Below are positions 49,201-60,254 of a stretch of 64,000 bases of DNA, piece after piece; the stretch's first letter is position 1; each line of letters begins with the position of its first letter. A program made the position numbers and the translations under genes. Location: NCBI GenBank assembly GCA_964023205.1, contig OZ026848.1:35389912-35453911 (forward strand), read 5' to 3'. The stretch comes from Lutraria lutraria (taxonomy: Eukaryota; Mollusca; Bivalvia; Venerida; Mactridae). The notes under the pieces were generated by a model. That model had not been told where the DNA came from and searched no databases. It saw nothing but the letters and a program-made list of their open reading frames with translations.

Positions 49201-50217
49201 TTGGGTGTACATCATATAGGAGAGAGTGGCAGAGTGTACTGTATACGGTAGTGTGTGCATCATATAGGAGAGTTTGGCAGGGTGTACATCATATAGGAGA
49301 ATTTGGTAGTGTGAACATCATATAGGAGAGTTTGGCAGAGTGTACAGTATATAGGAGGGTTTGGCCGGGTGTGCATCATATAAGAGAGTTTGGCAGGGTG
49401 TACAGTATATGGTGGTGTGTACATCATATAGGAGTTTGGCAGAGTGTACAGTATATAGGAGGGTTTGGCAGGGTGTGCATCATATAGGAGAGTGTGGCAG
49501 GGTGTACATCATATAGGAGAGTGTGGCAGGGTGTACATCATATAGGAGTTTGGTAGTGTGTACATCATATAGGAGAGTTTGGCAGAGTGTACAGTATATA
49601 GGAGTGTTTGGCAGGGTGTGCATCATATAAGAGAGTTTGGCATGGTGTACAGTATATGGTAGTGTGTACATCATATAGGAGTTTGGCAGGGTGTACATCA
49701 ATAGGAGAGTTTGGTAGTGTGTACATCATATAGGAGAGTTTGGCAGAGTGTACAGTATATGGTAGTGTGTACATCATATTGGGGAGTTTGGCAGGGTGTA
49801 CATCATATAGGAGAGTGTGGCAGGGTGTATATCACATAGGAGAGTGTGGCAGGGTGTACATCATATAGGAGAGTGTGGCAGGGTGTATATCATATAGGAG
49901 TTTGGCAGGGTGTATATGATATAGGAGTGTGGCAGGGTGTACAGTATATGGTATTGTGTACATCATATAGGAGAGTTTGGCAGAGTATTCCATGGGGTAT
50001 ACAGTATATTGTAGTGTTGACAGGGCTGACCAGCACTTAATAATAAAAACTAATTCATTAATATTAGAAACAAACACATAAGAAGCTGTTACTAAGAAAG
50101 GTTAGTATTAGTTAAGATGGTTAAATACTTACCACAGTCAGTAATGCACCTTTGTTGTACTTGGGTTGAAACTGAACGAATTCTGGAGTTTCTCCATCCA
50201 AGCCTTTCACAAACCCA
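46239..50217 (-). CDS. Last two coding exons of an unrecognised gene
   Basis: Minus-strand exon 50217-50133 (acceptor ttttag|t, donor gtg|gtaagt) encodes GFVKGLDGETPEFVQF, then QPKYNKGALLTV. It joins in phase 0 to exon 46382-46239 (acceptor ttattcag|gtt). That exon encodes VWSSGRIGYIPMYFIPSSSS, then IDHVMSQRQLGSQSTHSYQT and a short end before TAG. The junction reads GALLTV-VWSSGRIGYIPMYF, an SH3-like beta pattern, and the tail is Ser/Gln rich. Clean splice sites, correct phase and non-repetitive sequence make this a real gene end. I cannot name the family. Earlier exons must lie at higher coordinates or outside the window. The 3.75-kb intron is mostly the 29-bp minisatellite. Confidence 0.65.
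46509..50020. repeat. 29-bp minisatellite, ~120 copies, with ~1.1-kb higher-order repeat
   Basis: Unit 'gtgtacatcatacaggagag' then 'tttggcagg'. Early units carry 'tttaacagt', later ones 'tttggcagg', and the last third 'atatagg'. A block near 47144-48130 recurs at 48307-49260 with an offset of about 1163 bp, falling to 1120 bp. 29 bp is not a multiple of three, so all frames repeat the same peptide pieces. Confidence 0.95.
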
Positions 50218-50299
50218 CTAAAAATGTAAAACATAAATCACAGGGAGATATTATGTTTGTATGTAAAACACCTGATGATGTCTACTTCACTGCACAATA

Positions 50300-50575
50300 A
50301 TAAAAACTAGAGCTGTCACAGAGGTGACTAATACCCCCACCGCCACTTTGACACTAAGAATGTGATAGTGCACTATATGGCTAAGTTCAAGGGGACATAA
50401 CTCTGCAATGAGTGGATCACTGGGCATGTTAATTTTGTTTTGCACATCTGCATTTCATAGTGATAACATTTCACAAACTTGTGATATTTTATGCAGACAA
50501 ACAGACGACCGACCAGAGTGACTCCAATATACCCTCTCTCAAAATTTGTTTGTAGGGGAATAATTATATATATCC
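50300..50575. mobile_element. HINE-like family C-related element C3
   Basis: 'aaactagagct' leads to a hairpin GTCAC-agag-GTGAC, then taatacccccac. The 3' side has 'gtaggggaataat', an imperfect inverse. 'atgtgatagtgcactatatg' is the uninterrupted version of the site hit by the transposon at 52726. Confidence 0.6.
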
Positions 50576-50701
50576 TGAATGTAAAACCTAATTAATAAGT
50601 AAAAGTAAATCATTAATCAGAACGCAATAATTCAGTGGCTGAGGAATTATGTAAGTTATGCTTTATTCATGCTGTATAATTATAGTAAATTCAATATCAT
50701 T

Positions 50702-50821
50702 TGATAACAAAAACTGTCCATAAGACAGCATGCTCGACCATTCTCAATGATTAATAATAAACAAACTTTTATCTAGAAGACAATACCAGTATCCATGTAC
50801 ATGTTGTATTTAATAGTAAAA
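50702..50821. mobile_element. Family E, copy 2, left part (split by A3)
   Basis: 'aacaaaaa' precedes a hairpin CTGTC-cataa-GACAG, then catgctcgacc, as in 16491. The remainder resumes at 52419 and runs to about 52660 (gccaacaccgatgcaaagg... atagctctccat). Confidence 0.5.
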
Positions 50822-52418
50822 CAAGAGGGCCATGATGGCCCTATAAATGCTCACCAGGAGAAAAGGTCATTTGGAGATTAACATTGTTGAAGTTTTCTAT
50901 ACGAGTCTAAGTAAGATCAAGTGACCCATCTGGGCCCTTTTTTATCCCATGGCCATTATATGAACAGATTTAAAAGAGGTCCATTAGACAAAGCTAGATA
51001 CCAAATATCTTAGCTCTAGGCCGTGTGGTTTCGGAGAAGAAGATTTTTTAAAATTTTCCTATATAAAATAGAATAAACCCCAGGGCAGGGCTAATTTTGA
51101 CCCCGGGGCCATAATTTTAACAAACTTGGTAGAGGTCCACTACACAATGCCACATACAAAATATCTAAGCTCTAGGCCTTGCGGTTTCGGAGAAGAAGAT
51201 TTTTTAAATTTTCCTATATAAGTCTATATAAATCAAGTGACCCCCGGGGCGGGGCCAATTTTGACCCTAGGGCTATAATTTGAACAAACTTGGTAGAGGT
51301 CCACTAGACAATGCTACATACTAAATATCTTAGTTCTAGGCCTTGTGGTTTTGGAGAAGAAGATTTTTTAAATTTTCCTATATAAAATAGAATAAACCCC
51401 AGGGCAGGACCAATTTTGACCCTAGGGCAATAATTTGAACAAACTTGGTAGGGGTCCACTAGATAATTCTACATACCAAATATCTTAGCTCTAGGATTTG
51501 CGGTTTCGGAGAAGAAGATTTTTTAAATTTTCCTATATAAGTCTATATAAATCAAGTGACCCCCGCGGCGGGGCCAATTTTGACCCTAGGGCAATAATTT
51601 GAACAAACTTGGTAGAGGTCCACTAGACTATGCTACACACCAAATATCAAAGCTCTAGGCCTTGTGGTTTCGGAGAAGAAGATTTTTTTAATTTTCCTAT
51701 ATAAAATAGAATAAACCCCAGGGCAGGGCCAATTTTGACCCCGGGGCCATAATTTGAACAAACTTGGTAGAGGTCCACTAGACAATGCCACATACAAAAT
51801 ATCTAAGCTCTAGGCCTTGCGGTTTCGGAGAAGAAGATTTTTTAAATTTTCATATATAAGTCTATATAAATCAAGTGACCCCCGGGGCGGGGCCAATTTT
51901 GACCCTAGGGCAATAATTTGAACAAACTTGGTAGAGGTCCACTAGACTATGCTACACACCAAATATCAAAGCTCTAGACATTGTAGTTTTTGACAAGAAG
52001 ATTTTTAAATTTCCTATATAAGTCTATGTAAAATCAAGTTACCCCGGGGGCGGAGCCAATTTTGACCCTAGGGGAATAATTTGAACAAACTTTGTAGAGT
52101 TCCATTAGACAATGCTACATACCAAATATCTCAGCTCTAGGCCCTGTGGTTTCAGACAAGAAGATTTTTTAAGTTTTTTCTATTTGTTGCCATAGCAACC
52201 AGAATTTTTAATGAAATTTAATTTTTTGAACAACTTTGAAAGGAGGCCACCCAAGGATCATTCCAGCCTAGTTTGGTTGCAATCGGCATAGCGGTGTAGG
52301 AGAAGATGTTGTTTTAAGTAAACATGGACGCCACGTATTCGTAACGACGCACGACGCACAATGGACGCAGGGAGATCACAAAAGCTCACCCTGAGCACAT
52401 TCGTGCTCTGGTGAGCTA
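50822..52418. mobile_element. HINE-like element A3, nested in family E
   Basis: Standard A hairpin and GCTCACCAG/CTGGTGAGC ends. About eight core units. Insertion lies in 'agtaaaa|...|aaagagctg', an A run. Confidence 0.8.
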
Positions 52419-52725
52419 AAAAGAGCTGTTGATAAAACAGTGTAATGGATAACGAAATATTATCATATATTAATTTCATATTTTTGCACTAATGAAGAAT
52501 GTACAGTATGTCTGATACCCTTGGTCACTTACATGATGTTTCAAGTGAATCCTTTAAATGGTTACTGATATATGTGCAAATTTAAGTATATGCAACGCTG
52601 ATGCCAACACCGATGCAAAGGCAACTGAAATAGCTCTCCATATTCTTTGAATGGGCAAGTTATAACTAGAGCTGTCACAGAGGTGACTAATACCTCTGTC
52701 ATCGCCTTGACACTAAGAATGCAAT
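52419..52725. mobile_element. Family E right part, then left part of C4
   Basis: 52419-52660 completes family E copy 2. 52671-52725 is the start of a C3-like element (agagctgtcacagaggtgac) interrupted by the transposon at 52726; it resumes at 55288. Confidence 0.55.
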
Positions 52726-55287
52726 GGCCCTTTCCCATAACTAGGTAGTTTCCCTTGGAAGATTGTCGTTCTTGTCGGTAGTGCGCATGCGCTAAAAATA
52801 TTATCTACTTCCGAGGACTATATCTTAATTCGCCAAGCAGAACACATATAGGAAAAGTCAATACTGGTGCGTCAACCCAATAGTATTGAGTCAATAATTA
52901 AGTTTTTTTCACACATTATGTTAAAAACCACTAATTAATGTTTTGCATGCATGTGATTTGATACAAAAACCAGACGAAAATTGTTATTATTTATTTAAAA
53001 CGAATTGAACTGACAATTGGTCCATACACAGCGATATCTTGGCAAACAAAACATAATGTGACAGATTAAATGCAGACTTTCAAAATCAAGGACTTATATA
53101 CATACAATGTATGTATATAAGTCCTTGTCAAAATGCAGTAATTAAATGAATGCTTTTAAATTCGTAACATTCAACATAATTATCATTGCATCTCTCGGAA
53201 GTGTAAAAAGTAGCAAGTTAATCATTGACGTACATATACATCGACATTAGATTATGTCATAATAATTAAAGTTGACTGCTGATCTACACGAATATTTATA
53301 AGCAAACACAAATAATACAATGAGGGCATGATTAAGTTTAACAATTAAATTATATGTTAATACCTATATGTACGAATTACTTGAAGGGAAAAAAGCTGCA
53401 CATGTATATATCTTATACCAAAGGTGTTGAACAAATATTTAGACAAACCATCTTTCAACTATGAATCTACTGCTTTTATACACTTTAAAATAACTAATAA
53501 CTATTGCTCAATATTTTATTTGTTCAGTAAATTAATATGCAATGATGTCTAGACTTTAGGATAGTTTTGTATATGTCCAAGTATGTTAAAATTGATATTT
53601 TATTGTATCATGGTTTTACTAATTTGGGTTTCTGTAAATACCAAATCCATGACAGTCAGTACACATCCAAACTGCTAAATAAAGATGAAAATTGTTGACT
53701 ACATAATTTCTACTAATTGTTTAAATTCATAATGTAAGTATTCCACGTAGTTTCGTATTTAATATTTCTTCAGTAATTATCAGAAAATTAAATAAAGTTT
53801 TTTTTTGTCACAATTCTCAATAACGAATAAAAGTTTGATTAGAGGTGTAAATCATCCATTTATGAAATATTGTTATTAATTTTATTAATAATTATGGGTC
53901 AGTATATACATTGTCATACCACAGTAACATCAACTAATCTTATCGCAGATGATCTTTATGGTATGCTTGCCACGTGTAGCGGTAATTAATGCACCCGGTG
54001 AGAAGTCAAAGTTAATCATTAACAATCAGTGTTTCAGTTGATACTTTTATTGTTGATTGGTTTATGGGACCATAAAACAATACGATACTACGTGTTTATT
54101 CTGCAGAAACAGGCCATATTACATAGTAGGGGACATATACATGTAGTAATTTCGAAAGGGACATATTTGGTTCTATGAAAGAGCGGGCCGAGTGGGTAGC
54201 ATTATCAGACAGCAGAACCTAACTGTAAATGAATAAATATTTGGTATTCTTAAGGCATATAGTCATTTTTGGAACCGTAATTTTTATTTTTATATAATAA
54301 GGGTAGCCATGCTGTTGTAATAATTAATTGTATATGTGTATAATATATAATGATGCCAGGTATAACGGTCCTAGATTTAATACAAGTAGTTTTACAATAT
54401 TATACGAACGTGGGTTTATTGATAGCAATATATATTCTAAAAGATGAAGATGATAGAAATGTTATAGCTTTTATAGCTATTTTGGCTTATAAGGCTTTTT
54501 TATTCCATTTTTTAAATGAATGATGAGTCTAAACGAGATGCCAAAATAAGTATTCTTTTTAACACAGTGACAAATTGGATAATCAACACATTCCTCATTT
54601 ATGTGTCAATGATATTCAATAAGTAAGGACCCGTTCCTGCACAATTAATTTCTTTTTTTTACACCTTCATACATTTCAAATAATGAAACAGCAAAATAGA
54701 TGTACATGATCAGAGTTTCACGTTGTCGTTCTCTACCACGGAAGTAATAACAAATAATCTTTTGATAATTCCGTGTTTAAACAGACGCTGAATTTGGTCC
54801 TTTTCATATATGACTGGACTTGACGTTTTGTATACAAATTGTCAGCAAAATATATGTTTGGAGTTCAGGTACCAGTGAGACTGTTCCACTGAGACATCAT
54901 CACATACTATAAGATATACGTTTCAACATATCTCCAACCACAGTTCGTAAACATCAACAGTTCAAACACTCGCCACTAACATACTTGGATATTTTGAGTT
55001 TTTTTCATCACACACATTCCTAATATAAAGCTTAATTGACCCTTCCACGGATCTAATTAATTCACGTTTTAATTACCATGAACATGCTGGCCCACGACCC
55101 GTATATAACTTTTTAGCTTATCAGTTTTGCAAGTAAATAAAACACATTTCTTTAATGCACTGAGAATTTCTCAGTTGTCTGCCATTATCATCGATATTAG
55201 CGTAGTCCCCGGAAGTAGAATTATTCCTTATCAGGGGACATCACCGTCGATTTACTAAGGGAAGTAACCTAGTTATGGGAAAGGGCC
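52726..55287. mobile_element. 2.56-kb non-autonomous DNA transposon nested in C4
   Basis: Left TIR GGCCCTTTCCCATAACTAGG is the exact complement of the right end. Similarity continues as tagtttccctt / ttacttccctt and further in as 'ctacttccgagg'. Comparison with the intact site at 50352 indicates a 2-bp AT duplication. A perfect 18-bp-arm palindrome sits at 53088-53126. No transposase ORF; AT-rich interior. Confidence 0.85.
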
Positions 55288-56232
55288 ATAGTACACTATA
55301 CGGCTAAGTTCAAGGGGACATAACTCTGTAATAAGTGAATCACTGGGCATGACTAGATGCCCAAGGGCAGCATGTCGAGCCCGCTGTTTAGACAGCTTGT
55401 GACCTTGACCTTTGAACTACAAGTATGGGTGATGTTCATGACAAATCATTTCACTGAAGTAAACTTTTATCCCAATTTATTTCAAAATCCTTGAATGCAA
55501 ACAGGAGGCACAGCCTAGACAAGGAAAATATATTTGACCAAATGTGTAATCTTGACCTTTTACCTGGGTGTTGCCAAGGACACATGGTCTCATTGTATTA
55601 TGCCATGTCATTTTTAAATAAGTCAATGCATAAGGGAGATACAGCCCAGACAAGATCTATAACACTTTTGATGTTTGACATCTATGAGCCTTGGTCTTGC
55701 GCATGACATATCGTCTCATGATGGTGAATATTTCTGCTAAGTAATTCCAAAATCCATCAAGAAATGACAAAGTTATGAAGCAGACACAAAACATAGAGCC
55801 CATCTTTGACCTTTAACATCCAAGTGTGACCTTGGCCTTGGAGCTATTGACCCTGGTCTTATGTGTGACACACTGTCCCATGGTGTTAAATATAAAGTTA
55901 TTTTCAAATATGTCGATGCATAAGGGAGATACAGCCCGGACAAGGTCTACAATTGATCATTTTTTACGTTTGACCTCTAAGTGTGGCCTTGACCTTTGAG
56001 CTAGTGACCTGAATCTTACGCACTGCACACCTTCTCATGGTGTTAAACAATTATGCCAAGTTATCTTAAAAAGTTTCTATGCATAATGCGAGATACAGCC
56101 CGGACAAGGTCTATAATGCTCATTTTTGACGTTTGACCTCTAAGTGTGACCTTGACCTTTGAGCTAGAGACCTGCATCTTACGCACTGTGCACTGTATCA
56201 TGGTGTTCAACAATTATGCCAAGTTATCTTAA
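55288..56232. mobile_element. C4 remainder and HINE-like family D (left part, split by A4)
   Basis: 55288-55350 finishes C4. At 55351 'actaga' precedes a hairpin TGCCC-aa-GGGCA, then gcatgtcgagc. The core has about five units of roughly 170 bp around 'gagatacagcccggacaagg' and 'tgtgaccttgacctttgag'. The element continues at 57989. The ORF at 55491 is only a repeat frame. Confidence 0.6.
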
Positions 56233-57988
56233 CAAGAGGGCCATGATGGCCCTATAAATGCTCACCAGGAAAAAAGGTCATTTGGAGACAAACATTGTTA
56301 AAATATTTCTACACGAGTCCAAGTAAAATCAAGTGACCCTAAGGTCAGGGCTAATTTTTACCCTAGGGCCATAATATGAACAAATTTGGAAGAGGTCTGC
56401 TAGACAATACTACATACAAAATATCTTAACTCTAGGCCTTGTGGTTTCGGAAAAGATTTTTTAAATTTTCCTACATAAGCCTATATAAATCAAGTGATCC
56501 CCGGGGCGGGGCCAATTTTGACCCTAAAGCAATAATTTGAACAAACTTGGTAGAGGTCCACTAGACAATGCTACATACCAAATATCTTAGCTCTAGGCCT
56601 TGTGGTTTAGGAGAAGAAGATTTTTCAAATTTTCCTATATAAAATAGAATAAACCCCAGGGCAGGGCCAATTTTGACTCCGGGGCCATAATTTGAACAAA
56701 CTTGGTAGAGGTCCACTAGACAATGCTACATACCAAATATCTTAGCTCTAGGCCTTGTGGTTTAGGAGAAGAAGATTTTTCAAATTTTCCTATATAAAAT
56801 AGAATAAACCCCAGGGCAGGGCCAATTTTGACTCCGGGGCCATAATTTGAACAAACTTGGTAGAGGTCCACTAGATAATTCTACATACCAAATATCTTAG
56901 CTCTAGGCCTTGCGGTTTCGGAGAAGAAAATTTTAAAAATTTTCCTATATAAGTCCATATAAATCAAGTGACCCCCAGGACGGGGCCAATTTTGACCCTA
57001 GGGCAATAATTTGAACAAATTTGGTAGAGATCTACTAGACTATGCTACACACCAAATATCAAAGCTCTAGGCACTGTAGTTTTTGACAAGAAGATTTTTT
57101 AAATTTCCTATATAAGTCTATGTAAAATCAAGTGACCCCCGGGGCGGGGCCAATTTTGACCCTAGGGCAATAATTTGAACAAACTTGGTAGATGACCACT
57201 AGACAATGCCATATGTCAAATATCTTAGCTCTAGGCCTTGTGGTTTCGGAGAAGAAGATTTTTCAGATTTTCCTATATAAAATAGAATAAACCCCAGGGC
57301 AGGGCCACTTTTGACCCCGGGGCCATAATTTGAACAAACTTGGTAGAGGTCCAATAGACAATGCCACATACAAAATATCTAAGCTCTAGGCCTTGCGGTT
57401 TCGGAGAAGAAGATTTTTTAAATTTTCCTATATTAAGTCTATATAAATCAAGTGACCCCCGGGCGGGGCCAATTTTGACCCTAGGGCAATAATTTGAACA
57501 AACTTGGTAGAGGTCCACTAGACTATGCTACACACCAAATATCTTAGCTCTAGGCATTGTAGTTTTTGACAAGAAGATTTTTTTAATTTCCTATATAAGT
57601 CTATGTAAAATCAAGTTACCCCCGGGGCGGAGCCAATTTTGACCCCAGGGGAATAATTTGAACAAACTTTGTAGAGTTCTATTAGACAATGCTACATACC
57701 AAATATCTCAGCTCTAGGCCCTGTGGTTTCGGACAAGAATATTTTTTAAGTTTTTTCTATTTGTTGCCATAGCAACCAGAATTTTTAATGAAATTTAATT
57801 TTTTGAACAATTTTGAAAGGGGACCACCCAAGGATCATTTCAGCAAAGTTTGGTTGCAATCGGAATAGCGGTGTAGGCGGAGATGTTGTTTTAAGTAAAT
57901 ATTGACGCCGCTTCACGACGCAGGACGCACATGGACGCAGGGCGATCACAAAAGCTCACCCTGAGCACATTCGTGCTCTGGTGAGCTA
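56233..57988. mobile_element. HINE-like element A4, nested in family D
   Basis: The A hairpin start follows 'gttatctta' and the end is followed by 'aaagtgtctatgcataaggg'. A sibling unit of D (56060-56090) shows the unbroken site 'gttatcttaaaaagtttcta', so the insertion lies in an A run with no clear target duplication. The 3' half is near-identical to that of A5. Confidence 0.8.
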
Positions 57989-58427
57989 AAAAGTGTCTAT
58001 GCATAAGGGAGATACAGCGCATGGACAAGGATCCGGACGGACACACTAACTACTGTATATGTTGATATTTCCGCGTTTCGAATTTGAAATTCTGGAAATT
58101 TCGCGTACGCAAATGTTAGCGAAATTCCATCAGGTAATTTGCGTATTAATTGCACGTCGTAAAAATCACAATCAGAAGTATGTTGTGCCTTAAAAACATA
58201 CTATGTCCCATTAACATTACGTTTTGCAATTTATTAATGCGTAAAAATACCCACTCCCGTGTACAATGACCAATTATAAGCATGTTTAACAAACAATGCA
58301 TATGTTTGAACTAAACATATGCAATCTGTAAAAGTGAAATTGTAATGGGTGTGAAATATTTTCATAGCTTAGCGTGTTCGTTTTCAACAAAATTAAGTAA
58401 GTATAATCATGCAGAATTGAACATAAA

Positions 58428-59727
58428 CAAGAGGGCCAAGATGGCCCTATATCGCTCACATGACAATCACTGTTCACTCATTAAAACATTGTTTTGAACT
58501 GGTGACCTAGTTTTTGACCCCAGATGACCCATGTTAGAACTTGTCCTACATATAAATAAGACAAACATTCTGACAAAATTTGGTGAAGATCCAAACAAAA
58601 CCATGAAAACTACAGCATAGACAAGGTTTTCCTAAGATTTGACCTCGTGACCTAGTTTTTGACCCCAGACGACCTATGTTCGAATTTGTCTTACATATCA
58701 TTAAGACAAACATTCTGACTAGGTTTGGTGAAGATACGATCAAAATTTAACATCTACAGTGTTAATAAGGTTTTCCTAAGATTTGACCTTGTGACCTGGT
58801 TTTTGACCCTAGGTGACCCATATTTGAACTTGTCCTTAATATCATTAAGACATACAATCTGACAAGGTTTGGCCAAGATCCAATTAATACCATGACATTT
58901 AGAGCTTTTACAAGATTTTTACCTAAGATTTGACCTGGTGACCCAGTTTTTGACCCCGGCTGACCCATGTTCAACCTTGACCCACATATCATTGAGGCAA
59001 ACATTCTGACAAGGTTTGGTGAAGATCCAATTAAAACTGTGACATCTACAGTGTTAACAAAGTTTTCCTAAGATTTGACCTGGTGACCTTGTTATTGACC
59101 CCAGATGACCCATATTTATACTTGACCGTTATATCATTAAAACAAACGATTTGACAAAGTTTGGTGAAGATCCGATAATAACTGTGAAATCTACAGTGTT
59201 AACATGGTTTTTCATAAGATTTGACCTAGTGACCTAGTTTTTGACCCAAGATGACCCATGTTCGAACTCGTCCAAGATATTATGAAGACAAACATTGTGA
59301 CAAGGTTTCATGATCATCCAATCAAAACAGTGACTTCTAGAGTGTTCACAAGGTTTTCCAGCAATTTGCCCTAGTGACCTAGTTTTTCACCGGAAATGAC
59401 CCATTATCAAACTTGACCTACATATTATTAAAATAAACATTCTGACAAAGTTTCATGAAGATCCAGTCAAAACAGTGATTTCTAAAGTGTTCACAAGGTT
59501 TTCCCTTATTTGGCCCTGGTGACCTAGTTTTTTACCCAAAATGGCCCAATATCGAACTCGTCCGAGATTTTGTTGATATTAACGTTCTGACCCAGTTTTG
59601 CTAAAATTGAGCTAAAAATGTGGCCCCTAGTGTGGTCACAACATAAAGTTTGACGACGCACACCGCACGATGCCGGACGCCGGACGGAGAGTGATCCTAA
59701 TAGCTCACTTTGTGACATGTGAGCTAT
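58428..59727. mobile_element. HINE-like element B1
   Basis: CAAGAGGGCCAAGATGGCCC forms the hairpin GGGCC-aagat-GGCCC. GCTCACATG follows and returns inverted as CATGTGAGC at 59716-59724. The core is about seven units of roughly 170 bp (gacctagtttttgacccc, ttctgacaaggtttggtgaa). The core is unrelated to A although the hairpin differs by a single loop base. Confidence 0.8.
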
Positions 59728-60124
59728 AAAGCATTAAAATAATTTTACCTTCTTATAGGTTCAACCAAACCGCGCTGGCCTTATTTGAAGTTTTTATTTA
59801 TGTTTGTACAAGTAGTAGCCTACGTCGTAATAGTTATAGTAAATTGTAACTTGTTATTTTAATACAAGAACAATGTAAAATAAAATAATCTATTTCTTAT
59901 TATCAATGCTTGAATAAAAGATTCTGTTTTCATTTAACTCTAGTTGTGCAGTTAAATAAATGTTGTAATGATCATAATCGACCCGGGAATTATCGTCTAC
60001 CGGTGTTATGGTAAAGTTCTCCCCCAATCTGCAGATATTTACGCGAGCTGAAATATTATCGAATTTTGTCCATTCGCGAAATTCGCTAACATTTCCACGT
60101 CGCTAACTTAACCACTTATACAGT
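59728..60124. other. Right part of the TIR element, no gene seen
   Basis: AT-rich DNA between B1 and the right TIR; its copy is at 63565-63961. Confidence 0.5.
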
Positions 60125-60162
60125 AATTAGAGTACAGACACGCAACCGCCATTGTGGCGACT

Positions 60163-60254
60163 ATGTCAAGCTCACTGCAAGTGGGCTCGGCAAAATTTGT
60201 GTCTTGCTCATCTACACTTGATGGTGATAACATATTTCATTGCAATCGCTTAAA
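60163..60254 (+). CDS. Candidate first coding exon, interrupted by A5
   Basis: ATG at 60163 follows 'ccgccattgtggcgact' and opens MSSSLQVGSAKFVSCSSTLD, then GDNIFHCNRL, before element A5 begins at 60255. The sequence is unique here and less AT-rich, and it resembles a gene start. A possible donor is GATG|GTGATA near 60222. No second exon was found, so this may be chance. Confidence 0.25.

Larger units (their letters stand above)
58052..60124. mobile_element. TIR element carrying B1 inside
   Basis: Short ends ACTGTATA (58052) and TATACAGT (60117-60124), with TA at both edges. Subterminal 'aaatgttagcgaaatt' (58111) is inverted near 60080-60095 (aattcgctaacatttcc), with 'tttcgcg'/'cgcgaaa' motifs nearby. 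No transposase. Possibly Tc1/mariner-like. Confidence 0.5.
57215..60161. repeat. Tandem segmental duplication, copy 1
   Basis: Matches 61055-64000 at a 3840-bp offset. I see only one substitution (c at 58311 against g at 62151) and a 3-nt shortening near 63520. It includes the 3' half of A4, the TIR element, and B1. Confidence 0.9.

Noticed and set aside
57273..57518. 81-residue minus-strand frame repeated at 61113
   Set aside because: It lies inside tandem core units of A4/A5; its duplication is only the segmental copy.
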